Notes: generated by a model not told the origin, from the sequence alone. 64,000 bases of DNA from Bidens hawaiensis (GCA_021521415.1 JAIQDT010004244.1:114687-178686), one strand, 5' to 3'; numbered from the stretch's first letter, positions 35,801 to 46,868 are shown. Numbers and translations are program-made.

Positions 35801-36092
35801 GTGAACTCACCAACATTATGTTGACGTTTTCGAGCATGTTTTTCAGGTTAAAACTGAAGTCAAGGAATACGAGTAGGGACCCCACATGCATCGTAAGATA
35901 CCATCTTTTGAAGGATTTCATCGTTATAACTTAAAGCGTTTGAAATCTTATTATTATTATTATTGAATAAATCATGTTTTGTAAACATTTTAAACAATTG
36001 GTATCCTATATAAATTCGTGCTTGTGATAACCATATGCTTACGATATACATAACGTCACGCGCCCACGCTTCCGGTTTGACGGGGTGTGACA
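32899..36092 (+). mobile_element. Solo LTR, Tekay-like chromovirus
   Basis: 3194 bp, TGTGACACCCG...ACGGGGTGTGACA, perfect 5-bp TSD, no internal domain. The end sequence matches the solo LTR at 19903-23630. It carries tandem repeats at 35180-35310. The open frames inside (for example 33480-33860) have no recognisable domain. Confidence 0.87.
35180..35310. repeat. Tandem repeat inside solo LTR
   Basis: About five imperfect units of 22-27 bp with AGGGATCG and AGATCATTCAC cores. Confidence 0.8.
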
Positions 36093-36097
36093 GGTCG

Positions 36098-36770
36098 CTG
36101 AATAGCGTTGCAGGTTAGATAATAAGAATGTTTAGATTTTTCAAATCTCAACAAGTTAATAATAAATAAAAATGCTATATATGTTTAAATGCTTACAAGC
36201 TAATTGGTTTTAATATATAATGTGTCCCCTAGCTAGCTAGTAGTATTTGTTGTCTAGAATTTGATATATGAATATAAAAAACTAATGCTATAAATAACTT
36301 GGTTTCCTCTTTAAATACCTAGTAATATTTATGGTATTTGCTACAAGAGAGTTGTACAAAAGAATTCATAATACTGCATGTTTTACATAATAGATTTGTT
36401 AAAAACGATCACATTAATTATCTACAAGATCCATAAAACTTTTTAGTTATTAGTTACAGACTTACAGTTGTTAAAAAATATTATTTAACGAAATGCCAAG
36501 ACTTAAACGAATTTAATTAGAGATAATACTTGTGAAAAGGTGGATTAATTTAAAACCTTAGGAATATAAAAGTTGAAATCTACATATTTTGTTAAGTTTT
36601 AAGTTGCATTTTCTAAAACAAGTTTATAATCAATATATTATCAAATTTATTAGCACGCACAAAAGGTTATAAATAGTCTATGCCATCACTATTTCTGTTG
36701 TTGTTTCTTTCATTTAGTTTCCTTTTCTATCTGTTCTTAATTTCATTTGTGTTTCAAAAATCAAAATCAA
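36098..36770. other. AT-rich DNA, no gene seen
   Basis: No supported feature. A hydrophobic frame begins at 36680 but runs into the GC-rich block and microsatellite. Confidence 0.5.
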
Positions 36771-36774
36771 ATGG

Positions 36775-36885
36775 TAAGACTGGTCGCTATGGGCGCCGTG
36801 GAGGGGGGAGAGGGGCGCGGAGGGGTCTGGCGGGGTTGAGACGACCAGCGCGGTGGAAGTGGTGGTGGGCCCTCTCTTTCTTCAT

Positions 36886-36974
<89 letters not shown>

Positions 36975-37090
36975 GGCGTCCAAGGAGCATTAACCATAGC
37001 GGGACGGGCTTCGATGCCCCGTTTTCTACGAGGCGATTACGTGGCGATGACGTGGCACGGGAAAGGGGCTTCAAAGCCCCCCACCATAGC
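36775..37090. mobile_element. Possible MITE: GC-rich block split by a microsatellite
   Basis: A strong switch from AT-rich to GC-rich sequence (GGGCGCCGTGGAGGGGGG at left, GGGGCTTCAAAGCCCCCC at right) bounded by AT-rich DNA. CTATGG/CCATAG occurs near both ends but the terminal inverted repeat is weak. A (CA)n(TA)n microsatellite sits in the middle. Confidence 0.4.
36886..36970. repeat. (CA)n(TA)n compound microsatellite
   Basis: About 13 CA units followed by about 29 TA units. Confidence 0.93.
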
Positions 37091-37120
37091 ATGCAGCCTA
37101 ATGAACAACATATAACTAAT

Positions 37121-37312
37121 TTCACAAACTCACTGTATTATTGAGCATCTTCTCTAAAATTAAAATGGTTCTATTTATAACAACTGACAACAATGTAACA
37201 CATAATGTATTTTTTTTCACAAACTCACTGTATTATTGAGCATCTTCTCTAAAATTAAAATGGTTCTATTTATAACAACTGACAACAATATAACACATAA
37301 TGTATTTTTGTG
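37121..37312. repeat. Tandem duplication of about 96 bp
   Basis: Two nearly identical copies beginning TTCACAAACTCACTGTATTA, at 37121 and about 37217. The second has an ATATAAC/ATGTAAC difference. Confidence 0.88.
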
Positions 37313-37439
37313 TAAGGTGAGTATCATCATTATTATGAAAAGTTTCATTTAGTTAATTTGCATATCATGTAACCATTATAATTATTCCAACACCACTAGT
37401 TAACTAGCCAACTTTAATCTAAACTTTAAATATATAAGC

Positions 37440-37473
37440 TTTATAATTGCAAATACAAATAAAAGCTGCCTAC
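37440..37473 (-). pseudogene. Downstream piece of ATL-type RING-H2 remnant
   Basis: Read on the - strand across the copia target site (CCTAC), the sequence continues the RING region as ICRQLLFVF in one frame. This fits the terminal Cys-Pro-x-Cys end of a RING-H2 finger split by the copia insertion. Only a few codons are visible. Confidence 0.4.
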
Positions 37474-37716
37474 TATGAATAATAGAAAGAATTGCAAAAG
37501 ATAATTTCATTGTTTAGAAGAGTTACAATATATAGTAGTTATACAAGCTAAAATCAAGGAGTGATATACAAATACATTAAATAATACAATCAATGGAATT
37601 ATGTGCAGATAACTGAAACTTGATTGTAGGCATGATGCTAGCAATGGAATTAATTCAAAATATTTGAATTAATATTTTCCTTATCTTTAATATTTTCCTT
37701 ATCTTGTGTGTTAATA
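37474..37716 (-). repeat. Copia 3' LTR (left copy)
   Basis: About 243 bp. It contains a segment of about 13 bp (near GGAGTGATATACAA) absent from the right copy. The purine-rich tract CCTGCGGGGGCA on the - strand follows internally. Confidence 0.85.
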
Positions 37717-38481
37717 TGCCCCCGCAGGATTGACGATCGAGTGGTGAGTCCAATCTTGGTCTTAAGTAGGCAAAATCTTGAATGCGGAGTCGGTTTTGTG
37801 AGGGCATTGGCTAGTTGATCATCTCCGGCAATGTGGGTGACTCGAATGGATTTAGCATTGACTTTTTCACGAACAAAGTTGAAGTCAATAGCTAAGTGCT
37901 TCATACGGGAGTGGTAAATTGGATTGGCAGAATATTGGGTAGCACTTAAGATCACAAAAAATTGTTGGGATGTAGGTGGATATTAAACCGAGTTCGTGTA
38001 AAAGGGATTTTAGCCATAGGACTTCGGTTGTTGTGGATGCGACAGCCCGAATTTCGGCTTCGGTTGAGGAGCGGGCTATAGTAGGTTGTCTTTTGGAGCT
38101 CCATGCAATTGGGTTGGAGCCTAGGTAGACAATATAACCAGTTGTGCTACGATAGTTGTCTTTGTCTCCAGCCCAGTCTGCATATGTAAAAGCATGTAAG
38201 TGTAATGGTGATTTGTAGCGGAGTAAAATACCTTTGTTTATCGAGCCGTGGAGATATCGAATGAGACGTTTGAGGGCATTCCAATGAGTGGTAGTGGGAG
38301 CATGCATGAATAATGATAGTTTGTTTACCGTAAATGCAACATTGGGTCGGGTAAGTGATAGGTATTGTAGAGCCCCGACTAGGGCTCGATATTCCGTGGG
38401 TGATGTAAGGGGTGTGCCACCAACTAGTGTGGTGGGTTCAGAACATGTAATGGGTGTGGTCATCGGCTTGAAATCACACAT
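37717..38481 (-). pseudogene. Copia RNase H
   Basis: Two frames. 37885-38481 carries TEYRALVGALQYLSLTRPNV, ADWAGDKDNYRSTTGY and SSTEAEIRAVA, the copia RNase H core. 37717-37955 carries NPIYHSRMKHLAIDFNFVRE and DQLANALTKP. A frameshift near 37930 separates them. Confidence 0.88.
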
Positions 38482-39230
38482 ATTGGCTCATTTAATGATG
38501 TCATTAATGTATTTGGTTTGAGATAATAACATACCATGAGGGTGTGGAAAGACTTATACACCAAGAAAATAGGAAAGAGTACCGAGGTCTTTAAGAAATA
38601 ATTTGTTGGAAAGAGAAGAAATAAACGAGTTAATAATTTGAGGATCGGGACCGGTGATGATAATATCATCAACGTAAACCAAGATGTAGATGGAAGCGGA
38701 ATCGGAAAGTCGGATGAACAATGATGGATTCGAGATGGTAGGTTAGAATCCGTTTGAGTGGAGATGAGTCTTTAATTCTTCGTACCAAGCACGTGAGGGT
38801 TGTCGAAGACCATATATTGCTTTATTTAGTTTGCATATATGAGAAGGAAATTCAGGATTAATAAAGACGGATGGTTGGACCATATAGACGTTTTCGGTTA
38901 ATGTTCCTTGTAAAAAAGCATTATGTCAAGTTGACGAATGGTCCAATTTTGGGAGACGGCTAAGGAGAGAACAAGACGAAGAGTTGCGGTCTTGACTACC
39001 GAACTAAAGGTTTCGGCATAGTCAATTCCCGGTCTTTGGTGGAAGCCTTTGGCTACAAGGCGAGCCTTAAGACGGTCAACGGAGCCATCGGGCTTATATT
39101 TTGTACAAAAAACCCATTTAGAACCAACGAGATTAGAAGCATGATCTGGGGGAACTAGACTCCAAGTGTTGTTTTTCATTAAGGCCTCGTATTCTTCGGT
39201 CATGGAATTTCGCCAAAGAGGATGTTTCAA
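38482..39230 (-). pseudogene. Copia reverse transcriptase, frameshifted
   Basis: 38898-39230 has WRNSMTEEYEALMKNNTWSL, SKWVFCTKYKPDGSVDRLKA and RLVAKGFHQRPGIDYAETFS, then a frameshift at the DVNNAFL position (reads DIMLFYKEH). The YVDD catalytic box is present at 38665-38676 in a different frame. Confidence 0.87.
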
Positions 39231-39883
39231 GGCTTGAGTGATAGTTGATGGTTCGGTAATGGAACCATTGATGGCCGTATATAATTGAAAGGTGGGATTG
39301 TGATATTTGGGATTTGGTTTGCGGATGCGTGTTTGAGCAGGGGGTTCGGTGGAGATGGTAGTATTTGGAGCTGATGTGTTTTGGGCAGGAGCTATATTAG
39401 GAGAAGTAATGTTTTGGGTTGATGTTGAATCATTTGTAGCTGGGCTTGAATTTATGGAATCAATTGGGTGGGGTTGTCAAGATCATGTGGGTTGGTGGCT
39501 AAACTAGTGGTGGTAGGGACGGGTGGGGAAACTGAGCTAGAATTAATGGTTTGGGTACACATTGGAATATTTGTTTGTTGATTTTGATTTGTAGGGGGTT
39601 GTAGAAATGATGGGAATAGTAAGGTGAAACCATTCCATTGGGTTGGGAAGGGATACCATAGTGGCAGTAAGTGTTTGTATAGAAATTGATTTTCAATGAA
39701 AATGACATGTCTAGAAGTGTAAATTCTATTAGAAGTGGGATCAAATGCGTAGTATGCACTTTGAGTAGGGGAATAACCAACAAAAATGCATGGTTTAGAT
39801 TTTGGGTGTAATTTATTAGGAGAGTACGGTTTTAACCAAGTATAACAAAGGCAACCAAAACTTCTTAGTTTGTCATAATTTGG

Positions 39884-40756
39884 TTACTTGTTGAATAGCT
39901 TGTGGTATGGTGAGGTATTTTTGAGAGTGGGAGTAGGTAAGTGATTAATGAGGTAAGCCGTTGTGGCTAGGGCAAAAGGCCAATATGTTGTTGGTATTTT
40001 TGCATATGTGAGGAGGGATAGTCCGGTTCCTACAAGATGATGATGGCGACGCTCGGCATAGCCATTGTGTTCCGGTGTGTGAGGTGGTGAGGTAAGATGT
40101 GAAATACCATGAGATTGTAAGTGGGATGAAAGTTTAATGTATTCACCACCGTTATCAGAGAATAATTGTTTGATAGTTGTTTGAAAATAGTTTTCAACTA
40201 ACATTTGGAATCGAATAAAGGTAGATATGGAATCGGATTTACTTTTAAGTGGATCTAACCATATGTATTTTGTAAAATGATCCACAAAAATTATATAATA
40301 TTTATAACCATCTATGGAAGTAATAGGGGATGACCAAACATCCAAAAAAATTAATTGTAAAGGAGCATTCAAAGATAAAGTAGATTTATAAAATGGTAGT
40401 TTATGACTCTTGTTAATGTGAAAAGAGTTACAACTGTTATTCGAATTTGAAATACAATCAACGAAAGTAGATAAAGATTTTAAAATCTTGGCATTGGGGT
40501 GGCCCAATCTATGATGCCAAAACTTGGAAGTGGTCCTTTGAGTTGTGAAGGTAGATGGTGGAGGATGAGAGACGGAACGAAGTTCATAAATCCCGTGGCT
40601 AGCTTTTCCTTCAAGGAGTAGGAGATTCGAACTTGGATCCTTAATGAAAAAAGTACAATGATAAAATTGGATTAGCACATTATTATCATAAGATAGTTGG
40701 GATATAGAAATAATATTTCTAGAGATGGAAGGAACACAAAGAATATTTTTTAGCAA
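39884..40756 (-). pseudogene. Copia integrase with pre-integrase zinc domain
   Basis: Includes WHHRLGHPNAKIL (GAG_pre-integrase), FLDVWSSPITSIDGYKYYI, FSDNGGEYIKL and HTPEHNGYAERRHHH, covering the D-D-E core. The domain continues into 39499-39783 with a frame break. Confidence 0.87.
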
Positions 40757-41317
40757 AAGTGTAGTGTTTTGTGTATGTATGACAAGTGAACCAATATGAG
40801 TAATTTTAAGAGACGAACCATCACCAATAACGAGTTCCTCGGTGCATCATAGGGAGTATGGTTAGCCAAGGCATCTAGATCATTGGTTATGTGGTGTGAG
40901 GCACCACTGTCCATTAACCACTTAATGTTATTTTGCATGGGGGTGTTTTGCATATTTTGCATGGACATCATATTGGCTTGTGGGGTGGTTTTAGTGGGGG
41001 GGATTGCGGTTAAAAGGCGGGACAGTGACATGCGACATTAGCTTTTTGAACACCGGGCAATGGGTGAGGGTGTGGCCCTTTGTGTGACACCATTGGCATT
41101 TTCCGAGGAAGGGGCGAGGACCATTGGATGAAGGGTTAGTACTTTGTGGGGTAGGAAGAAGAGGGGCTGTAGAGGTTCGATTAGTCCATGCCCGATTGTT
41201 GTTTCGACTTTGAGCCATAAAGGCCGATACGGGTTGGTGGACCGTATTATTGGATGTGACGGTTTGAGCAATGGTAAGTTCTTGGTTTATTAATTTTTCG
41301 TGCAATTCATTGAACAA
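40757..41317 (-). pseudogene. Copia gag C-terminus and protease
   Basis: Zinc knuckle CQWCHTKGHTLTHC in the 40991-41317 frame and the protease motif WLMDSGASHHIT in the 40750-41031 frame. Overlapping frames indicate a frameshift. Confidence 0.85.
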
Positions 41318-41353
41318 AATAGGAGTATCACGAGCATGAACACCGTCAATAAC

Positions 41354-41908
41354 CTATTTATATGCTTCTTGGTCTAACCCGTTTAGGATGATATCGGTTA
41401 CATCTTCTTGGTCCATCTTGTTGCCTATGATGGAAAATTCATCCACGATGGTTTTTATGGTTTGTAAGTAATCACTTACTGTTTGTGTTGTGGTTTTAGA
41501 GCATTGCTTGAGGCGATGTTTAAGCTGCTTAATGTGCCCCCTTGATGGGGATGCGTATGTTGTTGCTAACGCTTGCCATGCTTCGAGCGAGGTTTTGGCA
41601 TTAGTAACAACAGGAACGATTGGGGAGGAGAGACTACCGACAAGAGCCCCGAATAGGAGTCGGTCTTGACGGAACCATTTTGGATATTCTTTGTTCGGTG
41701 TTGTGACAGTACCATTGGTTACGGTTTCGGCCGGTTGCGGGTGGGAACCATCAACAAATTTGTAGAGGTCCAGTCCATGTAAGAGAGCCTCAATTTGAGT
41801 TTTCCATCCAAGATAGTTTGTCGATGTTAATTTTAGAGAGGAGGGGAAGTTAACAATTGTAAGATCAGTGGGGGTGTTGTTCACAGTGAGGGCTTCATTG
41901 TTTGACAT
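41354..41908 (-). pseudogene. gag: Copia gag, N-terminal part
   Basis: ATG at 41906-41908. Motifs are FPSSLKLTSTNYLGWKTQIE, WFRQDRLLFGALVGSLS and QVSDYLQTIK-like segments typical of copia UBN2/gag. A stop at 41354 splits it from the zinc-knuckle frame. Confidence 0.85.
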
Positions 41909-42000
41909 GGTGAATGAAAGAAGTAGGAAAAAAAAACTGGGGTGTTTTGTGTATGGTAATGAGGTAGCAACGATGGTTTAGATCGTAGGCTGAGATACCA

Positions 42001-42229
42001 TATGAATAATAAAAAGAATTGCAAAAGATAATTTCATTGTTTAGAAGAGTTACAATATATAGTAGTTATACAAGCTAAAATCAAATACATTAAATAATAC
42101 AATCAATGGAATTATGTGCAGATAACCGAAACTTGATTGTAGGCATGATACTAGCAATGGAATTAATTCAAAATATTTGAATTAATATTTTCCTTATCTT
42201 TAATATTTTCCATATCTTGTGTGTTAATG
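42001..42229 (-). repeat. Copia 5' LTR (right copy)
   Basis: About 229 bp, ends abutting the PBS (plus 41988-42000) and the target GCCTAC at 42229-42234. One base of the terminal ATA is uncertain because it overlaps the target duplication. Confidence 0.83.
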
Positions 42230-42234
42230 CCTAC

Positions 42235-42480
42235 ATATTGGCGAGATGAATGTGACACAAGCCATTTATCTAAACATTTGACATGAAACAAGTGCTTACA
42301 CTTCGGCCAAATTTTCATCTTTTCACCTTCACTAATTCTCCTAGGCAAATAGGACAATCTGCGGCCGAACTTAATTTCATCTCCAACCGACATACCACCC
42401 CCGGAATTTTACCTTGCTTTGGGGCCCTCGAGGCCATTCGAGATACGGTTTTTCTATTAATAAATGCCCGACCGCAACGC
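42235..42480 (-). pseudogene. ATL-type RING-H2 E3 ligase remnant, split by the copia element
   Basis: The - strand encodes DCPICLGE in one frame and SEGEKMKIWPKCKHLFH then VKCLDKWLVSHSS in the next: Cys-x2-Cys, then Pro-x-Cys-x-His-x2-His-x2-Cys-x2-Trp, the RING-H2 signature of plant ATL ubiquitin ligases. A one-base shift separates the two halves near 42340. The last CPxC ligands would lie across the copia target (see 37440-37473). The upstream part has the basic NRKTVSRMASRAPKQ region expected between the transmembrane helix and RING. Non-functional. Confidence 0.75.
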
Positions 42481-42852
42481 AGGAAAAATAATGAAAAATA
42501 ACATGACTGGCTATAATTCTCATCCCAACCCAGTCTCCCATGAGGCTCATGCCATTAAAAGGGGGATCATCTCACAATATAGTAACTAGTTTTCGGAAGT
42601 ATCCCAATTAAACCGATAGTGTAAATTTTTGTTTGAATTATGTCACTTAACTTTTATTTGAAAATCATAGGTGTTTTACCTGGATAGCAGGTAGAGTGTG
42701 AGGAATTCATGGTTCTAAACTGCCAAAACCGAGGAACCGAACCCCAACCATATTGTTGTATTTCAAGTTTGGTTCTTAAATGTGGGTTAAAACCATTCTC
42801 GGTTTGGTTCTGGTTAAAAAACTTCTAGAAACGGCAACACCATCTTACTACC
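42481..42852. other. Intergenic DNA with MITE scrap
   Basis: No gene. 42575-42640 resembles the inner TIR of the MITE at 27728-28177 (TAGTAACTAGTTTTCGGAAG). 42700-42840 has AACCGAGGAACCGAACC-type repeats. Confidence 0.45.
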
Positions 42853-43766
42853 TGTTAGGGCACGGATTTTCAGTATCCTCAACAAACATTATTTAGGATG
42901 CGGTATACTCTAAGGTAACAGGTATCCTAATTATGTTATATAACTAACGTATTGTCTGCTACTTTCCTTGTTTACCAGGTCAAAGATAGTTGCGTAAATT
43001 CCCCAAAGACTCGCACTTTCAGTTAATAAAGCGTGGCAAGAAAGGAAACGTGCTGATTGAAGGGCTAACGGCTAATTGGACTGATTCCTTAGTTTCCTAA
43101 ATTATAGGCAATAGTTGTTAGACTTTGTTTATTATAAATAGAGCTTTAAACAATGATCATACACACACTCTAGCACTCGAGAACTTACTAGTACTCGCAT
43201 TCTCTGTAATCACGATCAAGTTTGAGCTCCACACTTGTAATCACCTTTATTATTAATAAACCGGTGGTGATAGTTTTCACCACCCGGGGTTTTTTTCTTA
43301 TTATCCTAAGGATAACAGGTTTTTTCCTCGCAACAATCTCTATGTTCATACTATCTTTACAATCACCTAGTCCCGATTTACTAAATTGGTTACAAAATCA
43401 CTGTTGTTAATTTTTGACCAAAACAATTTGGCGCCCACCGTGGGGCAAACGGTGCTTTAATCCATTAAATCCGTTTGTTTCATTTCCAATCTCTTTTCAC
43501 TCTCTTGACAATGGCCTTACAACCAAAAACTAGTTCAGTCTTTGCTCCGGTGGTCACTACTGCTTCAAGTGTCAACCCAGGACCTCCACCATTGCCGAAG
43601 AAAAATATTCAACCCAGAGGAGAACTTCCATCATTCGCGGGATCCTCTACACAGATAGACCCGGTTATTTCTAGCAATGACATTTTTGCTTTGATGAAAC
43701 AGGTCAAAACGTACATGGAGCAGCAAGAAAAGACCAACTCAAGGCTATTTAAGGAGATTGAAGGAT
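42853..43766 (+). mobile_element. Truncated element of the A family (LTR plus gag start)
   Basis: LTR 42853-43425 (TGTTAGGGCACGG...AAAACA, TATAAATAG near 43133), then PBS TTTGGCGCCCACCGTGGGG, then gag. After GAAG at 43766 homology to A stops abruptly. There is no second LTR or TSD in the window. Confidence 0.87.
43511..43766 (+). pseudogene. gag: Truncated gag of the A-family copy
   Basis: ATG at 43511, MALQPKTSSVFAPVVTTASS then VNPGPPPLPKKNIQPRGEL, VISSNDIFALMKQ and FKEIEG. It stays in frame over about 85 codons, and is here uninterrupted where A carries B and a frameshift. It then runs into unrelated sequence. Confidence 0.83.
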
Positions 43767-44060
43767 ACGCGCGTTGCGACAGTAAGTCAACGTGAATTTG
43801 GTCGGTATAGTGTTACGTAACCGGAACTAAACAATAATAATAATTCGTCAATACCTAGATACATCAAATTAACATATTAAAACGAAACAAAAAAAACACA
43901 CGCGTTGAGGCGGAGATCCGACGTGAATGCGGTATAATAGGGCACACATATAGCTTACGATACAGAAAACAACATAATGTAGAACGGTTTTTAAGTGGTC
44001 GGTAAAACGCGGACGTTGCAGCAGTGAAACGACGCGAATTCGATATGTATCGAATAGACT
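43767..44060. repeat. Diverged tandem repeat of unknown origin
   Basis: Three loosely similar segments near 43767, 43898 and 44007, each with CGCGTTG/CGGACGTTG followed by CGACGTGAAT-like words. No coding content. Confidence 0.45.
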
Positions 44061-44490
44061 CGTTATGGTATCGGAATAATTATTTCTCAAAAAACAAATA
44101 AAAAAAAATCCAAAAAATATTCAAAGAAAGGTCTCCACATAACCCAAAGTAAATTATCAAAAAATTGCTAGAGATATGTCTTGAACTTGCACACTCTCCT
44201 TCTAAATTCCCAAACACTAACAACTCAACAACAACCAACATGCCAAGTTATAAGAATTGGTTAAATGACAAAATGATTTACATAAAAGTAAAACTAAACT
44301 AATACAATATTAAACAAAAGAAATTTTTTTGATACCAAACTTCTCAATTATACTAATTAGATAATTACTCTTTCGACATGTTAGAAAGAAAATGATATTC
44401 TTGTTTTATTACAAATTATGGATTGAGAAACAATGAAATTCTAATAAAACATTTTTCTATGTATCTATGAGTTTTTTCTTTATGTGCCAG
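44061..44490. other. AT-rich DNA before the FZL-like exon
   Basis: No domain-bearing frame. It ends in a splice-acceptor-like TATGTGCCAG at 44481-44490. Confidence 0.5.
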
Positions 44491-44776
44491 ATACGTAGCA
44501 ATTGCATATTTTCCGGCCTGAAGACAAAAGATGATCGATAAAGTAAAAAGAACTGCGGATAATTTAGCACGTAAACTTGAAGAAGCAATTCAAAAAGATC
44601 TATTAGAGACGACCGAAAGTTTTGAAAATTATTCTACGTTTGTGGGTAAGCCGTATCAAAAAGTGGCTCAAAGCAAATTAGATGAACTTGTGATGATTCA
44701 AAATGAACATACAACAATGGAGGAAAGAATAAGAACATTACAGATTGATGTTTAAAATCTCCATTTGTCATCTTAA
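44491..44776 (+). pseudogene. Orphan last exon resembling plant FZO-like (FZL) dynamin GTPase
   Basis: After an acceptor AG at 44489-44490 the frame reads YVAIAYFPA, a stop, then MIDKVKRTADNLARKLEEAI, then QKDLLETTESFENY, LDELVMIQNE and LQIDV, a stop (TAA 44753-44755), then NLHLSS and a second TAA. Both internal stops fit single G-to-A or C-to-T changes (W and Q positions). The coiled-coil end followed by LQIDxQNLH is what I recall of FZL proteins, which act in thylakoid membrane organisation. No other exon or GTPase domain is nearby. The family call is from memory. Confidence 0.6.
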
Positions 44777-45840
44777 TAGGTTGAAATTATAGTACCTTTA
44801 TGACATGTAATTTTATATCAATATATTGTATGATCAATCATTGTGTAATTTGAACTTTGGTAAAGGTAATAATTTTGATTGATTTTTTTAAATGAAAATT
44901 GAAAGTATGTTGGTTATAGACATATTTTCGTTGTTTAAAGTGCGAGTGCTTCTAGTTTCCTATGCGGCGATGCAACTGCTCGTATGACGTCTAGCCTCGG
45001 CATTGTTACTTCTTAGCAACGTAACACCATATCTAGCTACGAAATGAATGGTTTTCTCATATGAAACTAGAAATTGCAAGGCCAACAACCCATCCTCACT
45101 TCTTTGTTATGCCAGGTTTATGGTAAAGGATTACTTGCTAGATTGGTTCGGTCACATTGTCATACGGTTTTATAAGTGTCTTCATATCACGGTCAAACAT
45201 CGCTCTACCATCACTGACACTACAATTCCAACTTTTCTTTATCTTAATCTTGATTCCACCGCCTTATACATTTAGAAGATCTTTTCTCTCTCTTCTTTTT
45301 CTTGTTTCTTCACCGTTGTGCAATTATTTTTGGTATTGTATATGGCTTTAGCATGTACTTATATTGGTCACTTTGACGGAACATATTACGACTTCGACTA
45401 TCCAAAACAATAAGTACTAGATACATAACTCTCATTTTTATGTATTTTACATGTGCGTTTTTTAAGTGGCTCGGGTTGTAGAACGTTCATCAAATTTTTA
45501 GTAGTTTTTTTTCATAAATAAATAAGTGTGTTTTCAGTTAGTACAATGTCATGTTTTTATATAACTATTATGTAATGATTAATTATTTTATAACAGTTAA
45601 AAGTTTTATTTTTTATTTAAAAAATAAAGATGGTGCAGATGATGCAGCAGTTTCACACGTATGAAGAGTGAAACTGTATCCTTACATGTGGTTCTATATG
45701 AAAGTAGTGGGAAATTTATTACAAGAAATATTTAACACCTCTATAATCATTTAATTATTTTAAAAGAACTTAAGTCAATTAATACTATGATATCTTGCCA
45801 TTGAATTTTATTTGCCCGACATCGAGATTGAATACATTAG
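44777..45840. other. AT-rich intergenic DNA, no gene seen
   Basis: It begins with what may be 3' UTR of the FZL-like exon. Two overlapping frames at 45048-45351 show no domain. Confidence 0.5.
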
Positions 45841-45928
45841 TTTTTTTTTACAACAATTTCATTAAAACGTAAAGCAAAGTAGCAAGAAGCTACAAGCACA
45901 AGCCACCCAATACACAGAAAGAAAGACA
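45841..45928 (-). pseudogene. Possible LINE 3' tail
   Basis: On the - strand, GCTTTACGTTTTAATGAAAT then TTGTTGTAAAAAAAA resembles the 3' UTR and poly(A) of plant LINEs. Element C inserted just upstream of it. No coding part is recognised. Confidence 0.35.
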
Positions 45929-45933
45929 CTTAG
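45929..45933. repeat. Target-site duplication of element C
   Basis: CTTAG here and at 58165-58169. Confidence 0.95.
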
Positions 45934-46853
45934 TGAAGAAACACTAAGTGACCCCGGGCAGATTATAGGTAATCTGGGGGCTAAGTAATGTTTCCCACGA
46001 AGGTTAGGTCCAGCAGAGTAAGTTGTACTTCAGGGAACCTGCAAAACAGACACCGTAAGCTCGTCACTGAGAAGGGGGGGGTTCCTCCTTGTGACCACCC
46101 TCCGGCGTGAGAATCAGTCTATATTGCTCTTTGAATATAAAAGTATGTGAATACTATTAGAGCAGTTATCAAGTAAGTTATACGAGATAGTAGATGATGA
46201 AATGATAATACCATTTGCTGTCTTTTATAGCCGAAGGTGGGTTTCCAAGGGGTTTAGCCGGCCCAACACGCTACCAACTGTAACCTATGCACGTGCCCTA
46301 CCTGTGAGTGGTGGATAGGTAGCGGCTGACACAGAGCAGGCGTGCCGTGCACTCTTCGTCTTCTACCAACTGCAGGCTAGGCACGTGGTCTGGCAGGAGT
46401 TGGTGGGCAGGCGGCGGCTATTGGTCACAGTGCTGTGGCGTGCTGTCTGCCACGCTGCTGTCAGTGAGCTGTCGCATTCTTGGTCAGATCTTTTGTCTTT
46501 ACCTCGTCAGGTATCACGCAAAAGATCCTCCATCATACGGACTGGCCCATTTTGGCGGGAGTTTTCCCCCTCCCGCCTTTGCTCATTCTTTCAGGTGACA
46601 CTAAGTGTTAAGCCTTATGCGTGTAGCTATGCTGTGCGGGTAGCCTTCCCTGATGGCTTGTATCCGCAACTGCGGGAACAGGCGGGTTACTTTACCATTG
46701 GGAGGCTTTTCCCTGCGTATGCAGCTTGCATACTGCGCATAGGCTTCTCTGAGCATGGTGGGTCCTGCGGGAGTAGATGGTCTTTGCGCAGGCATCCCTG
46801 TTCAAGGTGAGTCATGCGGGACCAACTGAGCCCTGCTGGGACCTACCTCTTCA
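45934..46853 (-). repeat. Element C 3' LTR (left copy)
   Basis: 920 bp. On the - strand a TATAAAA box lies near plus 46223-46229. An open frame of 141 codons on the + strand (46385-46810) is duplicated in the other LTR and has no domain. Confidence 0.95.
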
Positions 46854-46868
46854 AGTCCCCCCAGTCCA
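46854..46868 (-). promoter_or_regulatory. Polypurine tract of element C
   Basis: The - strand reads GGACTGGGGGGGACT immediately before the LTR start TGAAGAGG. Confidence 0.85.

Larger units (their letters stand above)
37474..42229 (-). mobile_element. Degenerate Ty1/copia retrotransposon
   Basis: LTRs at 37474-37716 and 42001-42229, with CCTAC at 37469-37473 and 42230-42234. The - strand order is gag, protease, integrase, RT, RNase H, which is the copia order. A PBS of TGGTATCTCAGCC type follows the right LTR. LTR ends are TAT...ATA rather than TG...CA. Multiple frameshifts, including in RT. The gag (SSLKLTSTNYLGWKTQIEAL) looks Ale/Retrofit-like, but the lineage is tentative. Confidence 0.88.

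Noticed and set aside
36680..37144. 154-codon frame with hydrophobic start
   Set aside because: It runs through a GC-rich block and a (CA)n(TA)n microsatellite (TH and YI repeats), so it is a chance frame.
46385..46810. 141-codon frame inside both LTRs of element C
   Set aside because: It is on the strand opposite to the LTR promoter, has no domain, and is duplicated only because the LTR is. Overlapping frames of similar length exist.
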